Positions 1 to 12,090 are shown, counted from the first letter of the stretch. The stretch: 64,000 nt of DNA from Escallonia rubra (GCA_033065855.1 JAVXUO010000026.1:1-64000), one strand, 5' to 3'. Program-made: numbers and translations. The notes: generated from the letters alone by a model not told the origin.

Positions 1-88
1 ATTAGGGTTTGGCCTAAAAGTTCATTTCTAAAAAACCCCATATTTATCCCTCATAAATTTGAAATATTGTATTTTGGTCCTATACGAG

Positions 89-232
89 TGGACACTTCTT
101 CACAAGGTGTCCGACACGGTGTCCGGTAATTAAAAAATAAATAAATAAATTCGGACACCGCTGAGAGGTGTCGGACACGTGTCCGGAGGTGTCGGTGAGG
201 TGTCGAGGTATCGGTAAGTGTCGGACACCATA
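89..232. repeat. Cluster of GTGTCCGGACAC-type palindromes
   Basis: About 140 bp hold at least eight variants of GTGTCGGACAC / GTGTCCGGACAC on both strands, separated by a short (AAAT)n stretch. I see no reading frame and no element end, so the origin is unknown. Confidence 0.6.
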
Positions 233-259
233 CCTCGTCCTATAAGAGGTGTCGGTGCT

Positions 260-715
260 TCCTAGCCATCAACCAAACCCAGCCCACCACCCCCCGCAAA
301 AACACCCCATCACCACCCTTATACACCACCATCAACCAACCCCACCCCATCACCACCCTCATACACCATCAACCAAACCCACCCCACCACCACCCTCAAA
401 CACCCCATCACCACCATCAACCAAATCCACTCTATCACCAGCCACCCATCCCAGCCCCTCGTCACAACCCGTAAACATCAACCATAAACCAATCCCATCC
501 CTAGTGGCCACCCGATCACCACCGTAAACACCATTAACCAAACACACCCCACCCCCACCCGTGTACACCATCAATTAAACAAAACCCAACTGACCCCACC
601 ACCACCACCCATAGACACCCTCTCAGCCAAATCCACCCCATTACAACCCCGTCACAAACCCGTAAACACCATCAAACAACCACCACCCTTAAACACCATG
701 AAACAAACAGATTAC
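260..715. repeat. C-rich low-complexity repeat, CCACCACC type
   Basis: A degenerate array built from units such as CAAACACCCCATCACCACC and AACCAAACCCACCCC. Reading frames across it give only His/Pro/Thr-rich sequence and are not credible proteins. Confidence 0.7.
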
Positions 716-1296
716 CCACCCGTAACAACCACCCCTATGAATCCACCGTCACCATCACCGCCCTCATCAAACAGGCGATAGTGGCAAGCCACAGATCCGG
801 GTAAAGACCCAAACCCACTATCCGCGACGACCTGCATGTCCCACCGACGACATCTCGACGATGAAGGACTGGCCTTTCGCGGCTCATGGTACCCACAATT
901 ATGGTGACGTATGGTGAAGGCCTGCATGGCCGCTCCTTGAAGGCAGTGCCATGGGGAAAGCCAAACATGGTCAAATTCTGGTGATGGTGGTGCGCAGATG
1001 GTGGTGGAGGAATGGATTCATAATGGTGGTATCGTAAAGGTGAATTTTGATGGGTGTTTGTGATTTTAGGGTTTTGGGGTGGGTAGAAGGGGATGGTGGC
1101 GAGTGTTTAGAAGAATGAAAAAGAAGAAAACAAATGGCAAAACGTCAAACAACCAGATTTACTACAAAGTTTTCAAATTAGAAGGGACATTTCTAGAATT
1201 TCAAATTAGTGTAGGTTGTTTTAAGAGAAAGGGAAAAATAAATTGGCCTAAGCAATTAGCTTTTATGCATTTCCACTTATACCCCCATATACATTA
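716..1296. other. No recognisable gene or element
   Basis: Unique-looking sequence between the C-rich repeat and the mariner-like element. The reading frames are short and match no family I recognise. Confidence 0.5.
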
Positions 1297-2691
1297 CACC
1301 CTTTGTCCCAAAAAAGATTGATCAGATTTCCTTTTTGGGTTGTCGCAAAAAAATATGCTCACTTTCTACATTAGGAGAAATTTTGTATTCGTAGGGGCTT
1401 TTCCATTTTTACCCTTTGGCCAATTCTTTTATTCTCTTTCTCTCTCTTCATTAACCCCTCCACCGATCCCTTCTTCTCTCTCCTCTCCACTGACCCACTT
1501 CCCTCCCTCCCTCCCTCTGTGTGTGTGTGTGTGTGTGTGTGATCATAACAGCCACACCGTCATCAAAAACTCTGCTACGGCCCCACCAATCGGATTTTCC
1601 CAAGAATCAAGCTCACCCATCATCGGACTTGCTTCGCTGAGTATCATGACAACCCAAAGATAAAAGTACACATCTCTCCCTCACCGTCACCTTCATCTCC
1701 CTTCCATCATCTCTACCTCCCTCATCAATCAAACTCAATTTGCTATATATGTCACCGACTACCCTATTCCACCTACCTTCATTAGATTCGGCAATCTCGA
1801 AGCCTCGCAGCAAGCCGACACACTCTCAAGATTCCAAAATTTGACAGATTTAAAACTAAATCTGAATCGAAGATCCACAATGGCTAAGCTGACGACTAGG
1901 CATTGCAAAATTCGATAAGGCAAGGTGGGTATTCGACTAGGCGGACGACCAGGCATTGAGGTGTTCAACGAGGCGATCGGGGCATCTCAATAGGCGAACA
2001 ATTAGGCGTTGAGGCGTTCAACGAAGCGATCGGGGCTTCTCAAGAGCGACTAGGCGTGTGGCGCGTTTGACAAAAGCAGGCTAGGCGTTACTGGGCATTG
2101 AGGAGGCGAGCCATCGTGATTTAAAGCTTTTGGTTTGTCAATTTGTTTTTGCTGTCTAATCTTCTGAAGCATGTTACGAATCAAAAGCAAATTCAGAAAC
2201 TGGAGTACCCTTGCACTAACTAAGGTGATCCCCAGGGGCACTCAGATAGAACATTTAATGGGCATGTTGTCCGGTGATTGGTTACTAAATCTATTTTTAT
2301 TACGGGAGTGATGGTTGATATTCAACTCAAGGTGAACATATATCAATGGCGAGTTAAGTTCTTATTTCAACCAAGTTGAAATCGATGATGTAGTTGTATT
2401 TATAAAGTTATTAGCTTTCCATCTTAGCTTTCCATCCTTGCATTAGGTTAGTCAAAATAGGTGCTCTGAATTAACAGAAACTTCAGCTCTATCTTACATA
2501 GACAAGTTACGGTGAAGGTGAGAAAATTAGGGGAAGGGGGAGGGGAAGGAGACAAATGGGACCCCCATTTGGCAGTTAGAAAAAAGAGTTAATAAGGCAC
2601 AAGGGTAGCAAAGGGAACACGCAAACTTTGACCTCTTCCTTTAATATGCGTGTCAAATCAAACTGGAGCAATTAATTTGGGATGGAGGGAG
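1297..2691. mobile_element. Mariner/Stowaway-like non-autonomous element
   Basis: The left end reads TA then CACCCTTTGTCCCAAA. The right end reads, in reverse complement, TA then CTCCCTCCATCCCAAA. Both are the Tc1/mariner (Stowaway) terminal type of plants, flanked by the TA target duplication at 1295-1296 and 2692-2693. The element is about 1.4 kb, longer than a typical Stowaway MITE. It contains a (GT)n tract near 1517-1541 and a degenerate repeat 'gcattgaggcgttcaacgag' around 1950-2040. I find no transposase, so it is either a deletion derivative or an old element. Confidence 0.6.
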
Positions 2692-2693
2692 TA

Positions 2694-3540
2694 TCTTTTA
2701 CGGTAACATGTGGAGCTCGTAGGCTGATTTAACAGAAGAGTGAACGGAAGTCTAACAGAAGGACTAATTAAAGCGTTTAAACTTGAAAAGAGCTTCATCA
2801 AAACTTATTAAAAGTTGGGGGCATAGTCAACTCAAAGCTCGGGGTTGATTTTGTACAATAAGCCTAAAATTTACAGATGTTTTTGGACATAACAAAGTGT
2901 AAGCACAAAATTGATGTAAGTATACTTTTATAAGTTGATGCAGTAAAATAGATCTACCTCTTCCCCCCCCCCCCCCCCCCCCCGGCTCCGAAATGCTTTA
3001 TGTGTTTATGGATAAGCTTTGTTCATTCATAATACAAGAATGCACAGAGTACATACCAACCTATACTTGTCTGTCCCTCCATGTATAAAAGGTAAAGTTT
3101 GTGCCGCTGTTATAGTACTTTTAAACATTAAATCCTCACTCTCAACTATCATTAGAAGGTAACTTTTTGTTGCTAATGCATCTTTGGCGACAAAAGGGCG
3201 TGAATAATCATTAGAGTGTGAACTTAGTCGCTCCCTAAATGTGTGTACACACAAAGGACAACGTAGAAAGATAACAAGAGAGTGAACCCAATGCCCCCAA
3301 ATCTTGTCCACAGTAGCGAAAAAAAACTCTGCCCCCTTTATCTTGCAACGATGGCCTCGACCCTGTCCCTGGGTGACTCAAATGCGAAATGAATAAAAAA
3401 AGAATCCTAAACAGTAATTTTGAGCTTATGACCAGGAGGCTCTATTTCCTCAAACATCGATGTCACCAAAAACAACTGTAAGGTAAAGATATCGTAATTC
3501 TAACATACTACCCATGACAAACACAAAAAACGTAAGTAAA
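2694..3540. other. Intergenic stretch with a 21-bp poly-C tract
   Basis: No gene recognised. A run of 21 C bases lies at 2963-2983, a likely spot for length error in assembly. The short minus-strand reading frame at 3027-3311 has no recognisable motif. Confidence 0.5.
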
Positions 3541-3729
3541 CAATTCAAGCGATTATCATTTAGTTGTAGCGGCAGAGAGCTCAAAAAAATCTAGCATTCC
3601 AAGAGAAATTCAGCAAAATTGTCACTTCCAGAAAACGAAGATCAGCGCAAGAATATAAAGCTTTCCAAGACTAAGAAACAAAATCAAACTCCAGAGCAGA
3701 CGGACAAGCAAAGCAAAATTTCACTCACC

Positions 3730-4160
3730 GTGGAATTCAGATTTCTTTGTCGAGCACGGGTGGCCTTATTACAGTGCGTTCATCATCCATCCATTCCTTC
3801 AATTCAAGACATTCGACGATCATCTCGCGGAAAAAGGAGAAAAAATCAGAAGGACTGAGTGAAGAGCATTGAATTCAACGCGGGCGGAGTAAAAAAGGAA
3901 AGTTTCTGACAGAGATTGGGCAGAAAAGGGGAATGGAGCTCCAAATGGGAAACGAACAATGGGTCTTAGTACGTAACTGGTGGTGGTAACGTTGAATGCA
4001 ACAGAGGGGGGATTGGGTCTCAAAGAGAAATGTAAACAAGAGATGAAGGGGGTGGGGATTGGATTGGGGGGGATTGGATTGGATTGGATTGGCTGTTTGT
4101 CTAAGCTGAAGCTGGCAGGGGGATTGGACTTGAACGAATCTTTTCCTGTACACAAGTTGC
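3730..4160 (-). other. Possible first exon / 5' UTR of an unseen gene
   Basis: On the minus strand this stretch is more GC-balanced than its surroundings and ends at a good splice donor (CACG|GTGAGTG, exon edge at 3730). A (GA)n tract at 4167-4190 lies just upstream. No downstream coding exon can be recognised, and the reading frames here are low-complexity Pro/Ser/Phe. It could be the promoter-proximal part of a host gene lost to TE activity, or chance. Confidence 0.2.
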
Positions 4161-4164
4161 CGTC

Positions 4165-4195
<31 letters not shown>

Positions 4196-4992
4196 CGTAC
4201 TTATTCGTGTATTAATTAATAATTAATAGTTAATTAATAAAAAGGGCAAAGCGGGGGGGTGGTGGCTTCTTTGCATTGGAGATAGCGTGAAACGGACGGC
4301 CGTTTTTATACGCGACATCTTTGATTTGATTTGGAGCCTTCCACACCCTCCCTTTGCCTTCTCTTCATTTTCCTTCTTTCTTATATACATTCTTTAAATG
4401 TGAAAATGTCTCTTAACTTTTCTGAGTATGTTCTTCAAAACGGTAGAAAAGGAATTTTAGGGAGTGAAACCTACCAAGAAACAGTTTTCTTCCTCACCCT
4501 CCACTACTTAAGAGCTTTCCAAGACAACCACCAAAACTGCCACCAACCCTTCTTCCTCGAGTATCTTAGACATCGTTCCATTTTCTTGAACGTGATCATG
4601 ACCTTTATATATACCTCCCATTACTGGTATAAACAATATTTCCAAGAAACTATAAGCATAAACATCCCTACCAAATTTGTCTTTGAAATTGTAACGCAAA
4701 GAATCGCCTCGAAAACCTAACCGCTAGATTTGCATCATGAAACTCCAACTCATATAAATCAGAAGCCGTATTCATCACCCTTTTTATGATCTGGTGTAAG
4801 AAAGGCATGGGGTTACCGAGATTTGCTAGTTTTGAGATGGTGGTAGTGAAATCTGAATTCGTGAATTGGGTGGTGGCTTTAATCAGTGGCAACAACAGTG
4901 GTGGCTCCAATAAGTGATCGTGGTAATTGTGTTACATTTTGTTGATGGTTTGATGGCGGTGGTTTAGATTAGTGGTAGTGGTGGCTGTAGCC
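4161..4992. other. No recognisable gene
   Basis: Contains an AT-rich TTAATTAATAATTAAT patch near 4210. The 129-residue plus-strand reading frame at 4331-4720 has no family resemblance. Towards 4900 the sequence becomes the GTGGTGGC-rich lead-in of the next repeat. Confidence 0.4.
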
Positions 4993-5330
4993 TAAATTGG
5001 TTGTGGCTTAAGGCCGGTGACTAACAAGGTGGTGATGGCAATGGTTTAGATTGGTAGCATTGGTGGTACTAGCCTAAAATGGTGGTGGCATAATACTCGT
5101 GGCTGACATTGGTGGCACGATCTAGAGGTTCAAATTTGTGGCAATGGTGACTGTAGCCTAAATTGGTGGTGGCTTAAGGCCGGTAACTAACAAGGTGGTG
5201 ATGGCAATGGTTTAGATTGGTAACAGTGGTGGTTCTAGCCTAAAATGGTGGTGGCATAATGTTGGTGGCTGACACTGGTGGCACGATCTAGTGGTTCAGA
5301 TTTGTGGCAATGGTGGTTGTAGCCTAAATT
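4993..5330. repeat. Tandem repeat, unit about 166 bp, two copies
   Basis: The block starting 'taaattggttgtggc' at 4993 recurs at 5160 and partly at 5325, spacings of 167 and 165 bp. The units are about 90% alike by eye and are themselves rich in GGTGGTGGC. No coding sense is apparent. Confidence 0.75.
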
Positions 5331-5709
5331 GGGGGTGGCATTACTAAGGTGGCTAAAATTGGTGATGGGATGTTGTTTAGATTAATACCTAGCTGGGTGC
5401 CTTTGTAGTGGCTCAAAATAATGGCGATGGTGGTTGGGGCAATGGAGGTATGCTACATTGACTTCGATAATGGTGGTTGTCTTACAATAGGTTGTTTTTT
5501 AAGAGGAATTATGTGTTAACAGGTTTGCCCCCAAAAACCATTACGGGAGGGGCACATGATAATGATTGTCCACTTTTTGTTAACCAGAATCCAATTGAAA
5601 CATTTTATAAAAGCTAAGGTACTAGCTGACACATTGAAACTATAAGGGGTTAACAAGACTATGAAGTAAACTTCAAGGGTTATTTGTAATTTAGTATCAT
5701 GAATACTAT

Positions 5710-5800
5710 TTGGAATTAGTATTTTTGAAACTAGAAGTTCAAAATGATAACGAAACAAGAAAAGCTCAAAAACATGAAAATGAGAACAGAGAAAATTGTA
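5710..5800 (+). repeat. Direct repeat, copy 1 (pair with 6397-6481)
   Basis: The stretch containing 'gttcaaaatgataac' and 'aaaaacat' recurs with about 80% identity at 6397-6481. The two copies flank the hAT-type MITE 5820-6309, so part of the host sequence was duplicated around it. Confidence 0.55.
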
Positions 5801-5819
5801 ACATAATAATTGCTTAGGT

Positions 5820-6309
5820 TAGGGCTGCAACTTGGATTAGGTTTTTATGAGTTTAACCAACTCAGCCCAGAAAAATGTAAGCTTTTACCCAACCCAACCC
5901 AATTAGAGACAAACTGGGTTAGAATGGGCTGAGCCAATATTATAATGAGTTATCTTGGGATGGACTTTTGAAAATCATCTATGCAAGAACTCATATATTG
6001 TTGATAACTTCCATTAAAAAAAAAAAAAAACTACCGCCCACAAAACAACATGCCATAGCACTGTCATCTGCCACCACCTATCATTGTCGAAAACCACCGG
6101 CAACTATCAACAACCTCCGTCACCGGCCTCCTCACTGTCGGCTGCCACTGTCAATGCCCACCCCCGCATGCCATTGCCAACCCCACCCCCCCCCCCCCCC
6201 ACCAACCCCCCGCAGCCAACGTCACTACCGTCGACAGTGAGTTTAAAGGCACAAGAGTTTTCTTGGGTTGTGTACAAACCTAACCCAACCAACCCAAGTT
6301 GCATCCCTA
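5820..6309. mobile_element. Non-autonomous hAT-type MITE, 490 bp
   Basis: The ends are TAGGGCTGCAACTTGG on the left and, in reverse complement, TAGGGATGCAACTTGGG on the right. TAGGG(C/A)TGCAA is a common plant hAT terminus. Subterminal CCCAACCCAACC repeats occur on both sides in inverted orientation. The flanks GCTTAGG and GCTAAAGG resemble a decayed 8-bp target duplication. A poly-A near 6010 and a C-rich tract near 6185-6200 lie inside. There is no coding capacity. Confidence 0.6.
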
Positions 6310-6396
6310 GCTAAAGGTCCTTAGTTTCGACCACTTCTATTCTAGTTTTATTTGTTATATGCACTAATGATCCCAAGGCTTTGCTAATTTACCAAC

Positions 6397-6481
6397 TTGG
6401 TAGTGTTTTTTAAAGTAGAAATTCAAAATGATAACTAAATAAGAAAAGAACAAAAACATAAGAATGAAAACAGAAAAAATG
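6397..6481 (+). repeat. Direct repeat, copy 2 (pair with 5710-5800)
   Basis: Second copy of the stretch described at 5710-5800. It lies on the far side of the MITE. Confidence 0.55.
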
Positions 6482-6742
6482 GTCACCAAATGTTTGACAT
6501 GGGTTCTTCAGGTTGGACCGCTTACGTCCTAGTTTTAATTGTTACAAGTTTTAATCCGTGCGTTGCATGCGGAGCACGATATGACAATTACTAAATCATG
6601 TCAGGAGAGTCTTTTTCCACTTTATGTTCGCTGCTAAAAAGTTAACAGTTATCTTTAAAATGCGATTTTAGCAACAAAAGAAAAGTAAAAAATACATGAG
6701 AGGGTGCCAATAGTATTTCTCAACCACTTGATAAGAGTGTTA

Positions 6743-6800
6743 CTCCCTCTGACCCAAAAAACTAATCGCATTTGACTTGAACAAAGTTGTATTTGGACAA
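6743..6800 (+). mobile_element. Stowaway-like terminus, one end only
   Basis: TA followed by CTCCCTCTGACCCAAAAAAC matches the mariner/Stowaway terminal type. I found no matching inverted end downstream before the LTR at 7202, so this is a truncated or very divergent copy. The rest of 6482-7201 holds nothing I can name. Confidence 0.4.
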
Positions 6801-7201
6801 CTTTTGATAAGTTTCATATTTTACCCTTTAAAGGTTCACGTCCCTCATATTTCTCACATATTTATAATTGAAAATACGTTGGATGAACTTCAGTACTATA
6901 CTTGGAATGACACATTGAAGGTTAAACTGTAAATAACGCTCTAAGGTTATCATCATCTCAATTAAATTCCTTCTATTTTAATTGGATTACATAAAACCTT
7001 GGCATTGATAAGACGTTGCAATTGGAACAAAATTGTAGCTCTAGTGGGGAGCCCCTACAACAATATTCGAGGGGAAGAGCTGCACAAAATCAAGAGAAAA
7101 AGAGATAAATTTCAAGGACCGTCCAATTTATGCATGAGGTCATGGAAAACAAAGAGTTTGCATGGGAGTCCCTAGTTTGTGAAAAAGTGTAAGATGGTGC
7201 G

Positions 7202-9497
7202 TGTCACGACCCGAACCCATAGGTGAGCCCATGAGTTAGGCCCGTGACCAGCCGCAAGCCCACTAAGCCTCCACCAGGGCTCTGCTAAGCCTACTCCAAC
7301 CTGTACTTAGAATTTATTCCAACTTGCTAAATTCTAAAACAATTCATTGGCTATTACAAGCCTTGCATAGAATTTCCTCAACAATCAATTTAAAACTCTC
7401 ACTTACAAGTCATTGACAACTATGCAGAAATTCGAGGAGACCTAAGCTCCAAAATTCTTAAATTACAAATCAATACTAGCATGTCACCCATAGATTTATT
7501 AGATAATTTATGAGGACTGCATCTCCTCTGCAGTTGTCTCCCGCAACTACATCCTCATGGCCCTCATCAGTGCCGGTTCCATCTAGGTAATCGCCTGAAA
7601 AATATTTAAAGAATGAGTTTGGGGCCCAATAAGCACACATACCATTTCCCTTAAATAGGTTTGAGGGTTTCAAAACATGCCATGGAATTCTCTTTTCAAA
7701 ATCAGGATTTCAATGTCACCATAACAAAACATTCTTCATTATATATACATACATATATGCACTTGCAGAAAAGGTTCTCAAATCGGAGTATAATCATCAA
7801 GAAAGCTCATTTGCATCTATCACCAATAATTCATACTTAGGTGTGTTGCGGTCAACGTACAAGCCCCCCTAACTAGGTCCTGAAATCCCTTCTACACCCG
7901 AGATAATAATTCTATGGACGTAAGGGTGAATCACAAGCAACAGTACTGTGCATCAACGTACAAGCCCCGTTGACCAGAGCCCAAAATCCAACTTCCCCCG
8001 TTGGATATGGGGCACAGCAACCAAGTCAAGTTTACCATCATGTACCGAATTTAAATCATCTACTCACATAACAGACCATGGCCTTTTTAACTCAAATTTT
8101 CATCAAATGATTTAACATGAAAACAGTACAAGAAATTCAAAAACTTTGATTTGATTAAATCATGTATACATTTATATAATTTGCAAATAGAGTATATGGA
8201 GGAACATGGCATGAGTACTTACTTGGATAGCTAAGTGGTTTTGGTTCTTGTCCTAATTCTTGTTTATCGGAACCTAAACAATAAACCATATGGATGTTAT
8301 TTATTCCCGCTCAATCAGGCCTAGGTGCTAAATTTCACCCAAGTGCACGAAATTACCAAAATACCCCATAGACTTGTGTAAAATTATCAAATTACCCCTG
8401 ATGCCTAACGTACAGACCCCCAATATAACTCAAAACATCCTTTTAAACAACTAGGTAGGTTTTTCGGACATAAATGACCTTTTTGGGAATTCTCCGTTCG
8501 GAACTCTAAACCGCTCTTTAAATTAAGCGCTAAGGTTCTTATTTTAAAATATATTCAAACGGCACAAAATTTTAGACACTCAAGCATCTCAGTGGATTTA
8601 AATCACTGTAGTATTTTCGGCTAAAAATATTTTTGTTTACTATATCAAACAATTCAAAACCTTGTTTTCAAAATAAAATTATTTCAGGCCCTTTCCATGC
8701 CTAGAAAAATCGTAAAAAATTCCATGTCAAAGATTTTGTAAAAATAATGAGAGTTTTAGTTTCACACTTTGCCCAAATATACTCAGAAACAGCTCAAAAT
8801 TTTAGGAAATTGACTGATCTGTAATTCTAGAAACATCATTTGTTCAGCAAACCCTAGTTTTGTACATTGACCATTTTGAGGCAGAAACATGATGAATCTT
8901 CAAAAACTCAAAACTACAAAGTTTAAGTAGACTTCTACAGTGAATTAATTTTAAGGTCATTTTTTTAATGTGCAAACGTGAGATTCTGAGAAAAATCAAA
9001 ACTACAAAGTTGAAGGCGACATAATGAGGTTTTCAGAAAGAGAAAAATCATCTCAATTAGATTTGAAATCAAGGAGATATGATAAAATCCTAACTCACTC
9101 TTATGTTGCTCTATATCAACCTTCTTCTCAAACACATCCACATCAATACACACAAAAGCTACCAATTTCACACCAAAAAATGTACATAACATCTAAATTC
9201 ATGGCTAAACTAAGGAGAGAGTTTAGAAATTTTATTACCTTGAATTTTCCCATGCCCTAGCTTGGTTTTCCCATCTCTCTTCCTTTCTGACTTTCACGTA
9301 AAGGGGGTGGGCGGACTTCTTGGACGGCTGCCCTCTTAAGGCTCTCTTTATATACGGTTGCCCTAGGTTGGAAATTTCAAAAGACCCCCATCACACTTAG
9401 CTATTTTCTCGTCTCACCCACATTCCTTTAAAAGACTAAAATTTTGTCGACGAAAATAAAAATTTTGTCGACGAAAATAAAATTTCGGGCGTTACAG
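7202..9497 (-). repeat. Long LTR of a Ty3/gypsy retrotransposon (3' LTR)
   Basis: Read on the minus strand the sequence starts TGTAACGCCCGAAATTTT and ends GGGTTCGGGTCGTGACA. This TG...CA layout with TGTAACGCCC and GGTCGTGACA ends is characteristic of large plant Ty3/gypsy LTRs of the chromovirus group. The length is 2,296 bp. Next to the LTR start, still on the minus strand, lies GGTGGGGAGAC, a polypurine tract. The LTR begins with a 20-bp duplicated TTTTGTCGACGAAAATAAAA. The partner LTR and the body are missing. I see no credible protein inside. Confidence 0.75.
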
Positions 9498-9664
9498 TCT
9501 CCCCACCTCATTATTTTGCAACTTAGAGCATTATAATTTGTCACTAAAGGTCACAATCAATATTTCTGGCAATAATCATCGCTAAAGACCCCAAATTAAT
9601 GCATATTACCACAACTGCTACTAAAGGAATAACTAAAATTCTAAGATTCACCGTAAACCATATT
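9498..9664 (-). other. Polypurine tract and 3' UTR remnant of the gypsy element
   Basis: The polypurine tract (rc of 9498-9508) directly precedes the LTR in minus-strand sense. The remaining ~150 bp are AT-rich, and at about 9665 the sequence changes to element A. This is therefore a rearrangement or insertion junction. Confidence 0.5.
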
Positions 9665-9689
9665 CTAGGTGTGGAGTATTACAATGCGT

Positions 9690-9960
9690 GTAATTGAGAG
9701 ACAGTCGGTAGATAACATACCTCATCCACAAAAAAGTGATGGCTTAGGTGCGCATCTTGATCCAGTGTGAGGATCGAGTGGTCATCCGTCCCAGTCATTG
9801 GCTGAAAGCTTGAAACTCGCCCAATTTAGGGCCACATTTGTGTCGTCTTCTTGTGCGTTGAAATTCCATCTCTATGATCGAAAGTGATGTTTAGAGGAGG
9901 GAGGGATTTCAAGAATTTATTAAAGGGAAGTATAGTTGGAGAGGGATTAGAGATGGAAAA
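9690..9960 (-). pseudogene. Remnant of antisense plant-mobile-domain-like gene in A
   Basis: This stretch aligns by eye with the reverse complement of the first exon and leader of the plus-strand gene at 25117 in B. Shared landmarks are the exon-edge sequence around ACATACCTC(C/A)TCC and the leader segment 'accctaaacttgcgc'. The reading frame is destroyed. Its value is positional: two members of the family carry the same antisense gene at the same place, so it belongs to the element rather than being a one-off insertion. Confidence 0.4.
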
Positions 9961-10614
9961 GTCCTTCTTGGAGCCGAACTTGAAAGAGAGGGTGATATAT
10001 TATGATTAGAAGTCAGTGATAAAAAAACCCTAAACTTGCGCCCACATGAACGGATAAACCAACCAATTTTCCCGTTTGGATCTGTCACTGACTAACCAGC
10101 CGATTTTCAACATTATTACTTGTCAAAATTCAAACTCTTTAATTAATCGGACGATTTTTGACATGTTATGTTTACCCTTCAAGTTCTCTGATCAACCAAC
10201 TAGTTTTAGGCTCCAACAAAAAAAAAATTGTATGCTTTCATGCTTGTTTGAAATTCACTTGCATGTCTGCATGATCTCGATTAAAAGTTTAAAGGTGTTC
10301 CTTAATTTCTATGAATATTGTGTGCTTGTTTGCTTGTTTTTTTTACATGCTTATACTCCGAAATCAGTGAAATTTTATGATTCTCTGAATTTGTTGCCCA
10401 ATTCAGTGATATGATACGGTTTAAGCCCATTATCTTTTCTTGTCCTATGTTGTCAAGCGACATTTTCTATATACCAATTAAGGAATATGTTGACACTCAA
10501 CGACCAATTGTGCTTGGACATTGCTGACTCAAGCTTTGAGTAATCTTACTACAGTTTTCATTTATTTGTCCAAGAGACCAATCTCTTTGACGCGTTGTTG
10601 GCTCCGGCTTTTGG

Positions 10615-10615
<1 letters not shown>

Positions 10616-10665
<50 letters not shown>
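10616..10665. repeat. (AT)n microsatellite
   Basis: About 50 bp of uninterrupted AT directly beside the left end of the Pack-MULE. A shorter TATATATAT sits at its right end (12442-12450), so the target duplication may lie within this repeat. Confidence 0.9.
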
Positions 10666-10666
<1 letters not shown>

Positions 10667-10673
10667 AGCTGAT

Positions 10674-11081
10674 CCGTTGATAGCGCTACCAAAATAGGAG
10701 AAGTTGCAAGTGCGATCTGGCCGTCCACGCGCGATCTATGGATGACCCAGATCTTTTTTTGCGTTTTTTTAAAGTTCGTCCGCTACATAATATAGCTGAC
10801 GATTTTTTGACAAAAATACCCTGCAGTTTAAAAAGAGCCCATCCGCTACATTATGTAGCGGACAAATATTTGTAGCCTTTTTCTCTTTCTCTCTCCTTTC
10901 CCTCGTTAATGTTATGAGATTCTCTCCTTTCTCTCATCCGCTACATTATGTAGCGGATAAGTTTTTTTACTTTTTTCTCTTTCTCTCTCATTTCCTCTCA
11001 TTAATGTTATGACATTCTTTCCTTTCTCTCCTCTCTCTCTCATCCTTTTTTTCTCTTTCTCTCTCCTTCTCTTATTAATTT

Positions 11082-11125
<44 letters not shown>

Positions 11126-11158
11126 CTTTGTCTTCCCCTCCTTCCTCAAAAGTAGAAC
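10674..11158 (+). repeat. Pack-MULE left terminal inverted repeat
   Basis: 485 bp, matching the reverse complement of 11976-12441 at roughly 90% outside the (CT)n stretches. It contains repeated palindromes CCGCTACATTATGTAGCGG, blocks ending 'cattaatgttatgaga', and a long (CT)n tract near 11085-11130. Confidence 0.85.
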
Positions 11159-11614
11159 TTTCTCCAATCCTTTACTGCATCTCCACATTTTTAAAAGGAC
11201 CGAAATTCAATTTGAATCTCATTGCCAAACTTCATCTTATCTTCCTCCTCCTACTTTTCCTTATAACTTGCACCAATCCATAAACCCCCAACTTGTTTTC
11301 TTGGAATACTTGGATTTTGGAACCTCACAAAGAACAGAAACAATCCCGGGGTTTTCATTAAGCCTCGAGATTTCCCTGCAATCTTTGCAGAATTCTATAG
11401 TTGGTACTTTATTGAACCTTAAGATTTTCGTGAATATTCTTGGAGATCTCCCAGATCGGTAGCACTGGCCAAGAAGAAACCTTTCTGGAGCTTTCATTAA
11501 ACCTCAAGATCTTCCATGAATTCTAGCAAAAATTCTAAATTTGCTGTCTTACAAGAAGATACCTTTCTGGGTTTTTTGCCAAGCCTCGAGGTTTGCTTCA
11601 AAGTTGTGCGAGAC

Positions 11615-12031
11615 ATGGGTTTCGGTGACTCATCAAACGTGAGTCAGAAACTGGATGACTCATCGGTGGTAGCCTTAACAGGTAAAATCATGGTGGTGGC
11701 CATCATAGTCCTCTTTGTGGTAGTGATCTTTGTCTTCTTTCTCCATCTCTACACCAAGTGGTTCTGGTACCGCCGCCAAGACGACGCCGACCCACACGCC
11801 ATCCCCGTACGGCGCCGCCGCCGCTTCGACTTCTCCCCCGGCCACCAAGAACTATCCGCCGCCACCGTCCTCCATCGTGGCCTGGATCCCTCTGTCCTTA
11901 AATCCATACCCATTTTAGCGTTCTCCCAAGAGCATTTCAAAGACGGATTAGAATGTGCCATTTGTTTGATTATGGGTTCTACTTTTGAGGAAGGAGGAGA
12001 AGAGAGAGAGAGTCAGAAAATTAATAAGAGA

Positions 12032-12090
<59 letters not shown>

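Noticed and set aside
249..574. His/Pro/Thr-rich reading frames on both strands
   Set aside because: They follow a C-rich tandem repeat, have no ATG-based start of note and no domain.
4331..4720. 129-codon plus-strand frame
   Set aside because: No motif, biased composition (Phe/Ser/Ile/Thr), no family resemblance; compatible with chance in AT/TC-rich DNA.
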